From Oscillospiraceae bacterium (lineage in GTDB: Bacteria > Bacillota_A > Clostridia > Oscillospirales > Oscillospiraceae): DNA of 48,804 nt. The stretch is taken from the NCBI GenBank assembly GCA_015068175.1, contig SVLA01000001.1, positions 1 to 48,804 on the forward strand, given 5' to 3'. The notes under the pieces were generated by a model. It saw only the letters and a program-made list of their open reading frames with translations, was not told the DNA's origin and did not search any database. Shown here one piece after another: positions 15,916 to 23,441 of the stretch (within the stretch, counting starts at the first letter, position 1; every line of letters starts with the position of its first letter). Both the position numbers and the translations under genes were made by a program.

Positions 15916-17820
15916 TCAGGAGAAGGTCAGTCGGAAGGTTTCGCCCAGGGGGATGAAGTGGGTGCATTGACCCTGATCCCAGCGGACGTCCACCCGGTGG
16001 CCGTTGGCCTGGCGGGTGATCTGCAGATCGAAGCAGGTGCCGCCGGCGTGGGCACGGCTCAGTTTGACCCAACCCAATTCCGACGGGACCGAGGGACTCA
16101 GGGCGATGCTCCGCAGGCCCACCGGGGTGATGCCGCACAGACCTTCGGTGACGACCCGGGCGAACAGGGCGCTTTCGGCGGAGAGATGGCGCTGGTTGCC
16201 TTCGGGGTAGGCTTCCACGGCATAGGGAACGTGGGGACCCAGCAGGCGCCGGAGGACGTAGCGGCGCAGGTAGGGATAGAGCCGGTCGCTTTCGCCGGCA
16301 TTGAGGATGCCCCGGAAGGCATAGAGGGTGGAACGGTCCCAAATGGTGACGTCTCCTTCGATGCTGAGGACGCCGTCATCGCAGAACAGCTTGTCCGACA
16401 GCAGGGCATCGGCACAGCCCCTCTGGCGATCGTAGATGCCCACGGTCAGGGGAATGCAGATCCAGCTCCGGAGCTGGATATTGCCGTCATAGTAGCGGTA
16501 AGTGTCGTAACCGGAGACATTGGCGCCGAAATAGGCTTCTATGGCAGAGCGCAGGTCGGCGGCTTCCTTCCGCCAAAGTTCGGCGGTGGCGGTATCGCCC
16601 AATTCTTCAGCCAAAGCGGCGGCGGAGATCAGGCCGCCGTAGACCAGGCTGGAGGTGCAAAGGTTGGCATCGCCGGAGGGCAGGCGCTCCTCAAGTTCGT
16701 CGGAGTCCGAGGCAATGACTCCCTCGGGGGTCTTTTTTGCCAGGGTGAAATCGGCGGTCCAGCGGAGGGTCCAGAACATTTGCTCTGCCAGATCCCGGTT
16801 ACCCAGGGCCAGCAGATAGCGGGAACAGCCATACAGATACATGGCCGCGTCGCCCCGGTCACCGTGGCCTTCCCAAAAATCCTGGCCGCCGTCGATGATG
16901 GAGGAGGGGATGGGGGTGCCGGCAGGGGACATGAACCGGGCGAAGAGCATATAGGCGTTGAGGCTGGCTTCGTTGGCCCGGGGATAGTTCATGAAGGGGA
17001 AGAAGGGGCCGGCGTATTCGGCCTGGTCATTGGCCCAAACGGCTGCATAGTAAGGGCCGCCGCCGGGAGAATGGAGGGGGCCGGCCAGGGTGTCGAAAAT
17101 GCTTTCGGCGGCCCGCAGTTTGGCCAGACGGAAGAATTGGCACAGTTCCTCATCGGGGCAATCCAGCGTCAGGGAGCCGTCGGTCAACTGCGCCACCAGG
17201 TCCCGGCGTCGGGCCAATTCTTCGGCACCGTCCAGGTCCAAGGCGGGGAGCAGGTGGAGCCGCGCGGAAAATACCAGGGTGCAGGTGTCCCGGCCGCCGG
17301 GGGCCAGGTGCAGTTCCCGGCCGGGGCAGGAAGCCTGAACAGTATACACGCCGGCGGCGCCCCGGGCATATTCCACCCGGTCTACGGGGGCGGCGACCAC
17401 TGTCAGGGGACGGTCGGCGCAGTTTTCCACGGTGACGGATTCCAGGTATGCGGCCCGGGTCACGGAGGGGAAGCAATGACGGGTGAAACGCAGGGTTTTT
17501 CCCTGGCTGTAGGATACCAGGGTCAGTACGCCGTCGAAGGAAAACTCCGCCGGATATTCGGTGACGGGGGTGCCGTCCAGGGAAAAGACGTGGCGATGGT
17601 CCTCCGGATGGAAGGCGTGGAGGGTGCCGAAGGTATCCCGGGGCAATGTCCGCAGACCGGGGTAGCACAGTTCCCGGCGGAGAAGCAAGGTGCCGTCCGG
17701 GGCGGTGCCATAGGTGACGATGGCGGCCAGTTGGTGGCCGGCCATTTCAATGTGGTCGGAGAAGGGGACGTCGGCCGGGCGGCGGATACCGGACGGAGTT
17801 AACTGCCAATGGGTATTCAT
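15916..17820 (-). CDS. Six-hairpin (alpha/alpha barrel) glycosidase-like protein
   Basis: This 634-residue protein has no signal peptide and is likely cytoplasmic. The first 200 residues are beta-rich (N-terminal sandwich). From about 215 the sequence is helical with aromatic/acidic loops typical of six-hairpin glycosidases: VWANDQAEYAGPFFPF, SIIDGGQDFWEGHGDRGDAAM, EGVIASDSDELEERLPSGDAN, and EGDVTIWDRSTLYAF. A short beta domain ends the protein (about 575-634). The closest general resemblance is to GH78/GH94/GH63-type barrels; I cannot name the family. Its ATG overlaps the TGA of the upstream gene by 4 bases and AAGGAGG lies just before it, so the pair is translationally coupled and probably acts on the same glycan. 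Confidence 0.72.
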   Translation of the reverse strand: MNTHWQLTPSGIRRPADVPFSDHIEMAGHQLAAIVTYGTAPDGTLLLRRELCYPGLRTLPRDTFGTLHAFHPEDHRHVFSLDGTPVTEYPAEFSFDGVLTLVSYSQGKTLRFTRHCFPSVTRAAYLESVTVENCADRPLTVVAAPVDRVEYARGAAGVYTVQASCPGRELHLAPGGRDTCTLVFSARLHLLPALDLDGAEELARRRDLVAQLTDGSLTLDCPDEELCQFFRLAKLRAAESIFDTLAGPLHSPGGGPYYAAVWANDQAEYAGPFFPFMNYPRANEASLNAYMLFARFMSPAGTPIPSSIIDGGQDFWEGHGDRGDAAMYLYGCSRYLLALGNRDLAEQMFWTLRWTADFTLAKKTPEGVIASDSDELEERLPSGDANLCTSSLVYGGLISAAALAEELGDTATAELWRKEAADLRSAIEAYFGANVSGYDTYRYYDGNIQLRSWICIPLTVGIYDRQRGCADALLSDKLFCDDGVLSIEGDVTIWDRSTLYAFRGILNAGESDRLYPYLRRYVLRRLLGPHVPYAVEAYPEGNQRHLSAESALFARVVTEGLCGITPVGLRSIALSPSVPSELGWVKLSRAHAGGTCFDLQITRQANGHRVDVRWDQGQCTHFIPLGETFRLTFS

Positions 17821-19829
17821 AGAGCTTCCTCCTTGACGTTGACGGGATGGGGGGACCAGACATGGAGCCGATCCTGCTCTTTACGCAGGCAGACCACGTC
17901 GGTGCCGTCCACGGTGATCCGGGTGCCGTCCAGAACAAAACGGCTGTGGAGGGGATTGCCGGTGGGCCGGTCGGGGGCAGAGGCGGTGAGGATGATGGAG
18001 CCGTCCTGCATGACACAGCCGGCGGGGACCCGGTTGGTTTGGACGTTCCACTCCGTCAGAAGGGCGGTGATGTCGCCGATCTCGGGCCGCAGGGGGAAGT
18101 AAGGGGCGTCGGGGGCCATTTCGTGGAAAGCGGTCATGGGAGCGCCGTTGAAATCGGTGTCGCCCTTGCCCACGAGGATGAGCCTGGTCTTGCCGGCGTC
18201 CCGGAGCTGACAGAGGAAGTCTGCCATGGCGGGTTGGACGTACTGGGGCCAGGCCAGGATCAGGCAGGTATAGACCTGATTGCCGTAAGCCAGATAACCG
18301 TCGCTGTTGATGAACAGATTGCGGTCATAGATCTCATCGTCGCCGATCATGTCGCAGTTCCAGCCGGCGATCCACAGATCCCGGGTCAGGGTAAACATTT
18401 CCTTGAGCTTGCCGTTGACGATGTCCCAGCGGCCGTTGCTGTCCAGATTTTCCCGGCGGTTGCACAAAGCGGCCAGGGAGGTGACCACGGCCACGTCACA
18501 GCGGGCGGGACTTTGGACGAATTCGTCCACACCCCGGATCTCTTCTTCAATGGCGGCCACGGCTTCCAGTTGGCCGGGGCGGCAGAGCTGCTGGACGATG
18601 TGGTCCTCGTGGACGCATTCATAGGACAAAGAAATGGTGCGGCCGCCGTAGCGGACATTACGCCACATTTCCGTGTAGAAGGTGTGGAGGTCCAGGGTGC
18701 CTTCGGAATACCACATGTTATAGAAAATGGGGGCGCTGGCTTTGTGGGCCAGGGCGGTGCGGACGGGATAGAGCATGATCTCGTCGGTGAAACCGTGATC
18801 CTTCCGGGCGCTCCACCAGGTGATGCCGGTGCGCCAGATCTCCGGGCTGTTTTGGACTTCTTCGATGCAGAACCAGGTGTTGTGAGCGCCGACAAAGGCA
18901 TCGGGGCCCAGGTATTCCTTGGTTTGCCGGTAGAAATTATTCTCGGCGGCGGCAATGCCGTCCCGGAGGCATTTGAAATAGCGGTTCGTGGCGGCGATCC
19001 GGCGGGGATCCTGGGGGGCGGACACATAGCGATAAAGGCAGTCCCGGATAAAATCGGCATCAAATTGCCGCTGATAGGCGGCGGCCAGGCCCCGGGAATA
19101 GACGGGGCAGTTGTCCAGGGTCATGTAAGAGCCGGCGGTGAAGTCAAAATCCGGGTGCCACATGAAGCACAGCTCGTCCAGGGCGGCGCCGTCGGGGTCG
19201 ATGGTGGCGGCCAGCTCCATCAGGTGGGTGGCTTCGGCGTAATAAGCGTCGGAGCAAAGGTCCGGGAAATCGAAAATGGACCACACGGCCACAAAGATCT
19301 GTTCGTCAGCAGTGCCGGGGGCCCAGGTGACGGTGACGTGATCCCGATCCGGCCGGTGCAGGGTGGCATCGACGGGCCGCAGGCTGTCATCCAACACAAA
19401 TCCATCGGCACCGGTGCGGTAAGCCATGGCCGTCAGCAGGGCATCGCCGGATTGGCGGTCGCCGCCGAAGAGTTCTTTGCCGTCGTTTCCGCGGATAGCG
19501 AAGGTACAGGCGCCGTCGGTGACGGGAACGGATCTCCAATAGAGGAAACCGGCCCGGTCATCGGGATGGTTTTTGGCGAAGGCGGCCTTTTCGGCCCGGA
19601 CATCCACTTCCAGGATGACTTTGCGCCCGGCGTCGTGGATCTGCCTGCAGGCATTTTTCAAATGGGCCAGGGTGGCGGGGCAGGTGAGGCCCTGGTGGCA
19701 CCAATGGGTGGTAATGTAAATGTGACTAAATGGACTGCGGGCCATGAGATCCGCGATCTGATGGGCATATTTGCCGGTTTCCAGATGCGTATCATCCCAT
19801 TTCCAGTAGATCACGCTGGGAAAAGGCAT
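17817..19829 (-). CDS. TIM-barrel glycosidase-like protein with GH42/GH106-type architecture
   Basis: This 670-residue cytoplasmic protein starts at 19829, where GGAGGG precedes MPFPSVIYWKWDD; in-frame codons further upstream have no ribosome site. The first 400 residues look like a beta/alpha barrel (SHIYITTHWCHQ, GRKVILEVDVRAE, ALDELCFMWHPDFD, FVGAHNTWFCIEE). From about 455 a Rossmann-like segment (CDVAVVTSLAALCNRRENLD, VYTCLILAWPQYV, KTRLILVGKGDT) resembles the middle domain of GH42-type enzymes. A small beta domain ends it. Catalytic acids are not assigned; Glu and Asp in barrel-end strands are candidates. It is coupled to the six-hairpin gene. The family assignment is tentative. Confidence 0.6.
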   Translation of the reverse strand: MPFPSVIYWKWDDTHLETGKYAHQIADLMARSPFSHIYITTHWCHQGLTCPATLAHLKNACRQIHDAGRKVILEVDVRAEKAAFAKNHPDDRAGFLYWRSVPVTDGACTFAIRGNDGKELFGGDRQSGDALLTAMAYRTGADGFVLDDSLRPVDATLHRPDRDHVTVTWAPGTADEQIFVAVWSIFDFPDLCSDAYYAEATHLMELAATIDPDGAALDELCFMWHPDFDFTAGSYMTLDNCPVYSRGLAAAYQRQFDADFIRDCLYRYVSAPQDPRRIAATNRYFKCLRDGIAAAENNFYRQTKEYLGPDAFVGAHNTWFCIEEVQNSPEIWRTGITWWSARKDHGFTDEIMLYPVRTALAHKASAPIFYNMWYSEGTLDLHTFYTEMWRNVRYGGRTISLSYECVHEDHIVQQLCRPGQLEAVAAIEEEIRGVDEFVQSPARCDVAVVTSLAALCNRRENLDSNGRWDIVNGKLKEMFTLTRDLWIAGWNCDMIGDDEIYDRNLFINSDGYLAYGNQVYTCLILAWPQYVQPAMADFLCQLRDAGKTRLILVGKGDTDFNGAPMTAFHEMAPDAPYFPLRPEIGDITALLTEWNVQTNRVPAGCVMQDGSIILTASAPDRPTGNPLHSRFVLDGTRITVDGTDVVCLRKEQDRLHVWSPHPVNVKEEAL

Positions 19830-20080
19830 GGGGATCCCTCCTCGGTTGATTATCAGGTCCAGTATAGCATCGGGAGCGACGGGATGTAAAGAACGAAAGT
19901 GGTAAACAAACAGATAAACAAAACGGGGATGTATCGGATACGGATTATGGGAAAACAGCGGTGTTTTCACGGCAGGGAGCGGAGAAATACGGGTCTGTTT
20001 TGCATTCTTCGGATAAATGAGGAGCGGAACGGAAATGCTGGAAAATAATGGAGATATATGGCAAAATGTACAAAATCGGA

Positions 20081-20102
20081 TAAAATATAGGCCGATATTT
20101 TA
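20081..20102. promoter_or_regulatory. Near-perfect 22-bp palindrome, candidate operator
   Basis: TAAAATAT-A-GGCC-G-ATATTTTA is symmetric over 22 bases apart from one mismatched pair. It lies in the AT-rich middle of the divergent region and could control either side. Confidence 0.5.
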
Positions 20103-20143
20103 ATAAAACTGTAAAAATAACCAAAAAATGCAACCGATCGACA

Positions 20144-20157
20144 GTAAAACGGTTTAC
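20144..20157. promoter_or_regulatory. LacI/CcpA-type operator-like palindrome
   Basis: GTAAAACGGTTTAC is an imperfect palindrome with a central CG, the usual form of LacI-family operators. It lies 10 bases before the -35 box at 20168. A LacI-family gene is encoded 2.2 kb downstream; whether it binds here is inferred. It does not fit the strict CcpA cre consensus. Confidence 0.45.
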
Positions 20158-20167
20158 CAAATTTTGA

Positions 20168-20197
20168 TTGCATTGGACGGCGGTGTTGCAGTAATAT
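20168..20197 (+). promoter_or_regulatory. Promoter of the CBM9-like surface protein gene
   Basis: TTGCAT (20168-20173), 18-base spacer, TAATAT (20192-20197). The leader would be about 120 bases. Confidence 0.5.
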
Positions 20198-20327
20198 TAT
20201 CGTGGGGGTTGGGCAGAAAAGTGTTTGAAAAAGCACCGTTTGTCCCGGATCCATAAAGGACATGGGCCGACGGATGAGAACATCTTCTGCTGAGAATGCC
20301 CGATACAATTTGAAAGGATGGAATAAA

Positions 20328-22232
20328 ATGAAAAAACACGTATTACCGATTCTTGTAGCCCTTGTGCTGATCGTCAGCAGTGTTTGCGGCCTGGCTCTGA
20401 CCGCCGGCGCTGATGAACTGCACTACGCCAAGGCCATTGCCATGGACGGCATCAATCTGGACGGCGACCTGAGCGATTGGGCCGGCGCAGAAAAGTATGT
20501 GCTGTCCTCCTATGACAAGACCAACAACACCTGGTCTGCCTCTGCCTACACCGTTCAGGTGGCGGCTTCTCCCGACAGCATCTATGTGGCGCTGACCGTG
20601 CCCGATGCTGAGAAGACCGTGGACGGCATCGTCCGTGACCAGATCCGTGTCTCCCTGATCACCCCCCAGGGCAAGCTGGGCCTGATGTACACCGACTGCG
20701 ACACCTGGAACCAGTCTAACTGCAGCGATCTGCAGGGTTGGTGGGGCGTCCCCGCGACCTTTACCGAGAACGCCATCCTGGTGGAAAGCTCCACCAGCAA
20801 GTTCGTCTACAATGCCGATGGCACCGTTACCGTGGAGGCCCGCTTCTGCCTGAAGGTCCCCTCTGCCGCCGCTGCTGATCCTGCCCTGAAGGCCGGCGAC
20901 GAGTTCCAGCTCGCCATTTCTTACATGAACAAGGAGAACTGCACCGCGCAGGCTTACGCCGGCGAGGGCTGGTACTCCCTGGGCACCACCGCTATGGTTG
21001 CCGATACCGCTGAAGAGATCACCACGACCTTCAAGATCGGTGACAAGCCCAACCAGGAAGCCTTTACTTATGAAGCCTCCGCTCCCGTGGGCGGCGCTGA
21101 GATGGACATCATCGAAGGCGTGACCTCCGATTTCGAGACCGATTTCTGGGAGTGGGAAGACGAAGAGGATGGCCTGTGGAAGGCTGCTCCCAAGTACCCC
21201 CTGGATGTTTACGATCCCGCTACCGGCATGTATGTGAAGTCTGAGACCGAGTATGTCCAGTTCAAGTATACTTACGGCCAGCTTTATTTCCGCGTCCATG
21301 CCAAGGATGCCGACGGCAAGTCCGTTGACGGCCTGATTCGTGACGGTGTGTATATCACCATGGTCATGCCTGAGGGCGAAGTGGGCCGCTTCTTCCTGGG
21401 CAGCGATGCTTCCAACTCCGTCGTTTGGAAGGAGTGGGGCGTTGAGGCTTGGTTTGATTCCTCCGTGCAGGATCCCAACGGCAGAAATGCATTCACCAAC
21501 AACAATACCACCGCTTGCTTCCACTATGCTGACGGCTACGCCGATGTGGAAGGCCGCGTCACCGTGAAGGACAACTACACCCATTACTTCTCCGGCAACA
21601 CCCAGCTGAAGGTCGGTATCGTTTACCGCGATAACACCAGCGTTCTGGCCACCGCCAAGGAAGGCGGCAACTGGGCCAAGTGGGGTACCACCGATCTGAC
21701 CAACCACAGCGCTGAGCTGGTCACCGGTGTGGTCACCCTCTATGATCCCAATTTCCGTGATCTGACCGGCGTTCAGGTGGAGACTGCCACCGACGGCGCT
21801 GAGAATGACAGCTATTGCTTCGATGCCGACGGCAACCTGCTGGTCTACGTTAAGGAGACCGTCGGCGCCGCCGCCTACCGTGTCCGCGTGTTCAACCTGT
21901 TTGACGCACCCGTGACCTGGGAAGAGAGCGACAGCGTGAAGATGACCGTTCCCGGTCTGACTGCCGGTGAGGAACTGGCTTACCAGGTCATCGCCCTGAA
22001 CGATGCCGGCGAAGTCATCGCTGTGTATCCCAAGGTGGAGTTCGTGGTCGGTGTTGATCCCGAGCCTCCCGTGACCGAGCCTCCCGCAACCGAACCCCCC
22101 GCTTCCGAGCCTGAGACCGAGCCCGGCACCGAGGTCAACCCTGAAACAGGCGATCCCATGTCCGTGGGCATCGTTCTGCTGATGCTGGCTTCCGCCACCG
22201 GCGCTGTGATCATCAAAAAGAAAGATCGTTAA
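20328..22232 (+). CDS. Sortase-anchored protein with two CBM9-like domains
   Basis: This 634-residue surface protein starts at 20328 behind GAAAGGA. It has a signal peptide (cut near AGADE, residue 27). Two related domains follow, about 28-245 and 250-490, each with the CBM9/DOMON pattern of an opening strand (GINLDGDLSDWAGAEKY in the first), a mid aromatic strand (DSIYVALTVPDA; GQLYFRVHAKDA) and a GIxRD segment (DGIVRDQIRVSLITPQG; DGLIRDGVYITMVMPEG). A fibronectin-III-like segment spans about 495-590. A Pro/Glu linker, NPETG at 604-608, a membrane helix and KKKDR end the protein. Codons are highly biased, suggesting strong expression. It probably binds glycan on the cell wall; no hydrolytic motif is seen. 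It is monocistronic, with a strong terminator. Confidence 0.85.
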   Translation: MKKHVLPILVALVLIVSSVCGLALTAGADELHYAKAIAMDGINLDGDLSDWAGAEKYVLSSYDKTNNTWSASAYTVQVAASPDSIYVALTVPDAEKTVDGIVRDQIRVSLITPQGKLGLMYTDCDTWNQSNCSDLQGWWGVPATFTENAILVESSTSKFVYNADGTVTVEARFCLKVPSAAAADPALKAGDEFQLAISYMNKENCTAQAYAGEGWYSLGTTAMVADTAEEITTTFKIGDKPNQEAFTYEASAPVGGAEMDIIEGVTSDFETDFWEWEDEEDGLWKAAPKYPLDVYDPATGMYVKSETEYVQFKYTYGQLYFRVHAKDADGKSVDGLIRDGVYITMVMPEGEVGRFFLGSDASNSVVWKEWGVEAWFDSSVQDPNGRNAFTNNNTTACFHYADGYADVEGRVTVKDNYTHYFSGNTQLKVGIVYRDNTSVLATAKEGGNWAKWGTTDLTNHSAELVTGVVTLYDPNFRDLTGVQVETATDGAENDSYCFDADGNLLVYVKETVGAAAYRVRVFNLFDAPVTWEESDSVKMTVPGLTAGEELAYQVIALNDAGEVIAVYPKVEFVVGVDPEPPVTEPPATEPPASEPETEPGTEVNPETGDPMSVGIVLLMLASATGAVIIKKKDR

Positions 22233-22243
22233 TTATCGCAACG

Positions 22244-22278
22244 AGGGCGGCTATGTCTGAGGTGTAGCCGCCCTTTTT
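22244..22278 (+). terminator. Intrinsic terminator
   Basis: AGGGCGGCTA / TAGCCGCCCT forms a 10-bp stem with an 11-nt loop, followed by a run of T. Confidence 0.92.
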
Positions 22279-22305
22279 GTACCCTTTTTATTTGGGACGA
22301 ACGCC

Positions 22306-22334
22306 TGGAAAAAACAATCCTCCTATACTATAAT
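22306..22334 (+). promoter_or_regulatory. Promoter of the LacI-led operon
   Basis: TGGAAA (22306-22311), exact 17-base spacer, perfect TATAAT (22329-22334). It sits 26 bases before the LacI-type gene start. Confidence 0.75.
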
Positions 22335-22359
22335 TGAGAAGATCAAAGGAGGAATCGAA

Positions 22360-23406
22360 ATGAAAGTCACAATGCAAATGGTGGCCGATCGCTGCGGCGT
22401 GTCCAAAGCGGTGGTCTCCCGTATTTTGAATGAGGATCCTACGCTGCGGGTGAAACCGTCCACCCGTAAAAAGGTATTAGAGATGGCGGAACAGCTCAAC
22501 TACCATCGCAATATCAATGCCCGGGCCCTCTCGCTGTCCCGAAACGGAACCCACACCAAACAGATCCGGATCGGATATTTGTCTTTTTCCTCGCAGAAGC
22601 ACACGGGCCATCCCTACTTCTCCCGGATCATCGACGGGATCAATGAGGAAGCGGCCCGCAGCAATGCGGAAGTCCTCATCGGCATGGGGATGGACGAGGC
22701 GCAGAAACAGACGGATTATCTGCTGAAAAACTTCGCGGACGCTCCTTTGGACGGCATTATTCTGCTGGGCCGTCTGGATGATGTGCTGCTGCGCCGGGTG
22801 GTGAACCGGATCGCCAAATATGTGGTGTGCATGGACAAGAATTACGACAGCAAATCCGATTATGTGGGAACGGATGCGGCCAAAAGCATTTTGCTGGCGC
22901 TGGAGCATCTGCATAAAGTCGGCTATCGGGAATACGGTCTGCTGTATGGCGGCGACGATCTCCGCCGGGACGCCTGCCTGCAATGGCTGGAAGAACACGA
23001 ACTGTCCGTGGCGCCGGAATGGCAGATCAACGGTGAATTCACCCTGAGCGTGGCCCAAAGCCGGGTGGCAGAGGTGCTGGCGGAACATCAACCGCCGGCG
23101 GCCATCATTGCGGCCAATGATGAAATGGCCATCGGCTGCATCCGCGCGTTGCAGCAGGCCGGCTATCGTGTGCCGGAAGATGTGGCTGTTACGGGACACG
23201 ACGATATTTTGCTGGCGGCCTATGTGGAAGTGCCCTTGACAACGGTGCATATCTACAAAAAAGAACTGGGCCGCCTGGCAACGAAAATGCTGCTGGACCG
23301 TATTCAGAACCGCCGGCAGACCCCCATTTCCGTGGAGGTCGCCAGCAAATTGATCCGCAGAGATTCCTGCGGGCATAAATTAAGAAAGCAGAAAAATAAC
23401 GGATAA
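22360..23406 (+). CDS. LacI-family transcriptional regulator
   Basis: This 348-residue regulator has an N-terminal LacI HTH (about 3-50; MQMVADRCGVSKAVVSRILN with the hinge helix INARALSLSR near 52-61) and a periplasmic-binding-protein-like effector domain (about 68-340). Visible effector landmarks are HPYFSRIIDGINEEA, DGIILLGRLDDVLLRR, YVGTDAAKSILLALEHL, AAIIAANDEMAIGCIRALQ and VAVTGHDDILLAAYVEVPLTTV. The start follows AAAGGAGG. It precedes two paralogous surface lipoproteins and a sugar importer, with 35 bases to the next start and no terminator, so it probably controls that operon in response to a sugar. The effector is unknown. Confidence 0.92.
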   Translation: MKVTMQMVADRCGVSKAVVSRILNEDPTLRVKPSTRKKVLEMAEQLNYHRNINARALSLSRNGTHTKQIRIGYLSFSSQKHTGHPYFSRIIDGINEEAARSNAEVLIGMGMDEAQKQTDYLLKNFADAPLDGIILLGRLDDVLLRRVVNRIAKYVVCMDKNYDSKSDYVGTDAAKSILLALEHLHKVGYREYGLLYGGDDLRRDACLQWLEEHELSVAPEWQINGEFTLSVAQSRVAEVLAEHQPPAAIIAANDEMAIGCIRALQQAGYRVPEDVAVTGHDDILLAAYVEVPLTTVHIYKKELGRLATKMLLDRIQNRRQTPISVEVASKLIRRDSCGHKLRKQKNNG

Positions 23407-23441
23407 GATACACGGAAACCTACCTGAAAAGGAGAACTGTT

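Larger units (their letters stand above)
19830..20327. other. 498-base divergent control region, no gene
   Basis: This is the longest non-coding stretch. The half near the minus-strand gene is mixed sequence with TAAACA repeats (19904-19921). The middle is AT-rich (about 20030-20130) and holds a near-perfect 22-bp palindrome. The half near the plus-strand gene holds a LacI-type operator-like site and a promoter. I see no open frame with a ribosome site and no RNA gene. Confidence 0.7.

Noticed and set aside
15895..19889. Long plus-strand open frames opposite the coupled glycosidase genes
   Set aside because: Composition is Gly/Ala/Val-rich without domain motifs. The minus strand has overlapping starts, good ribosome sites and a terminator.
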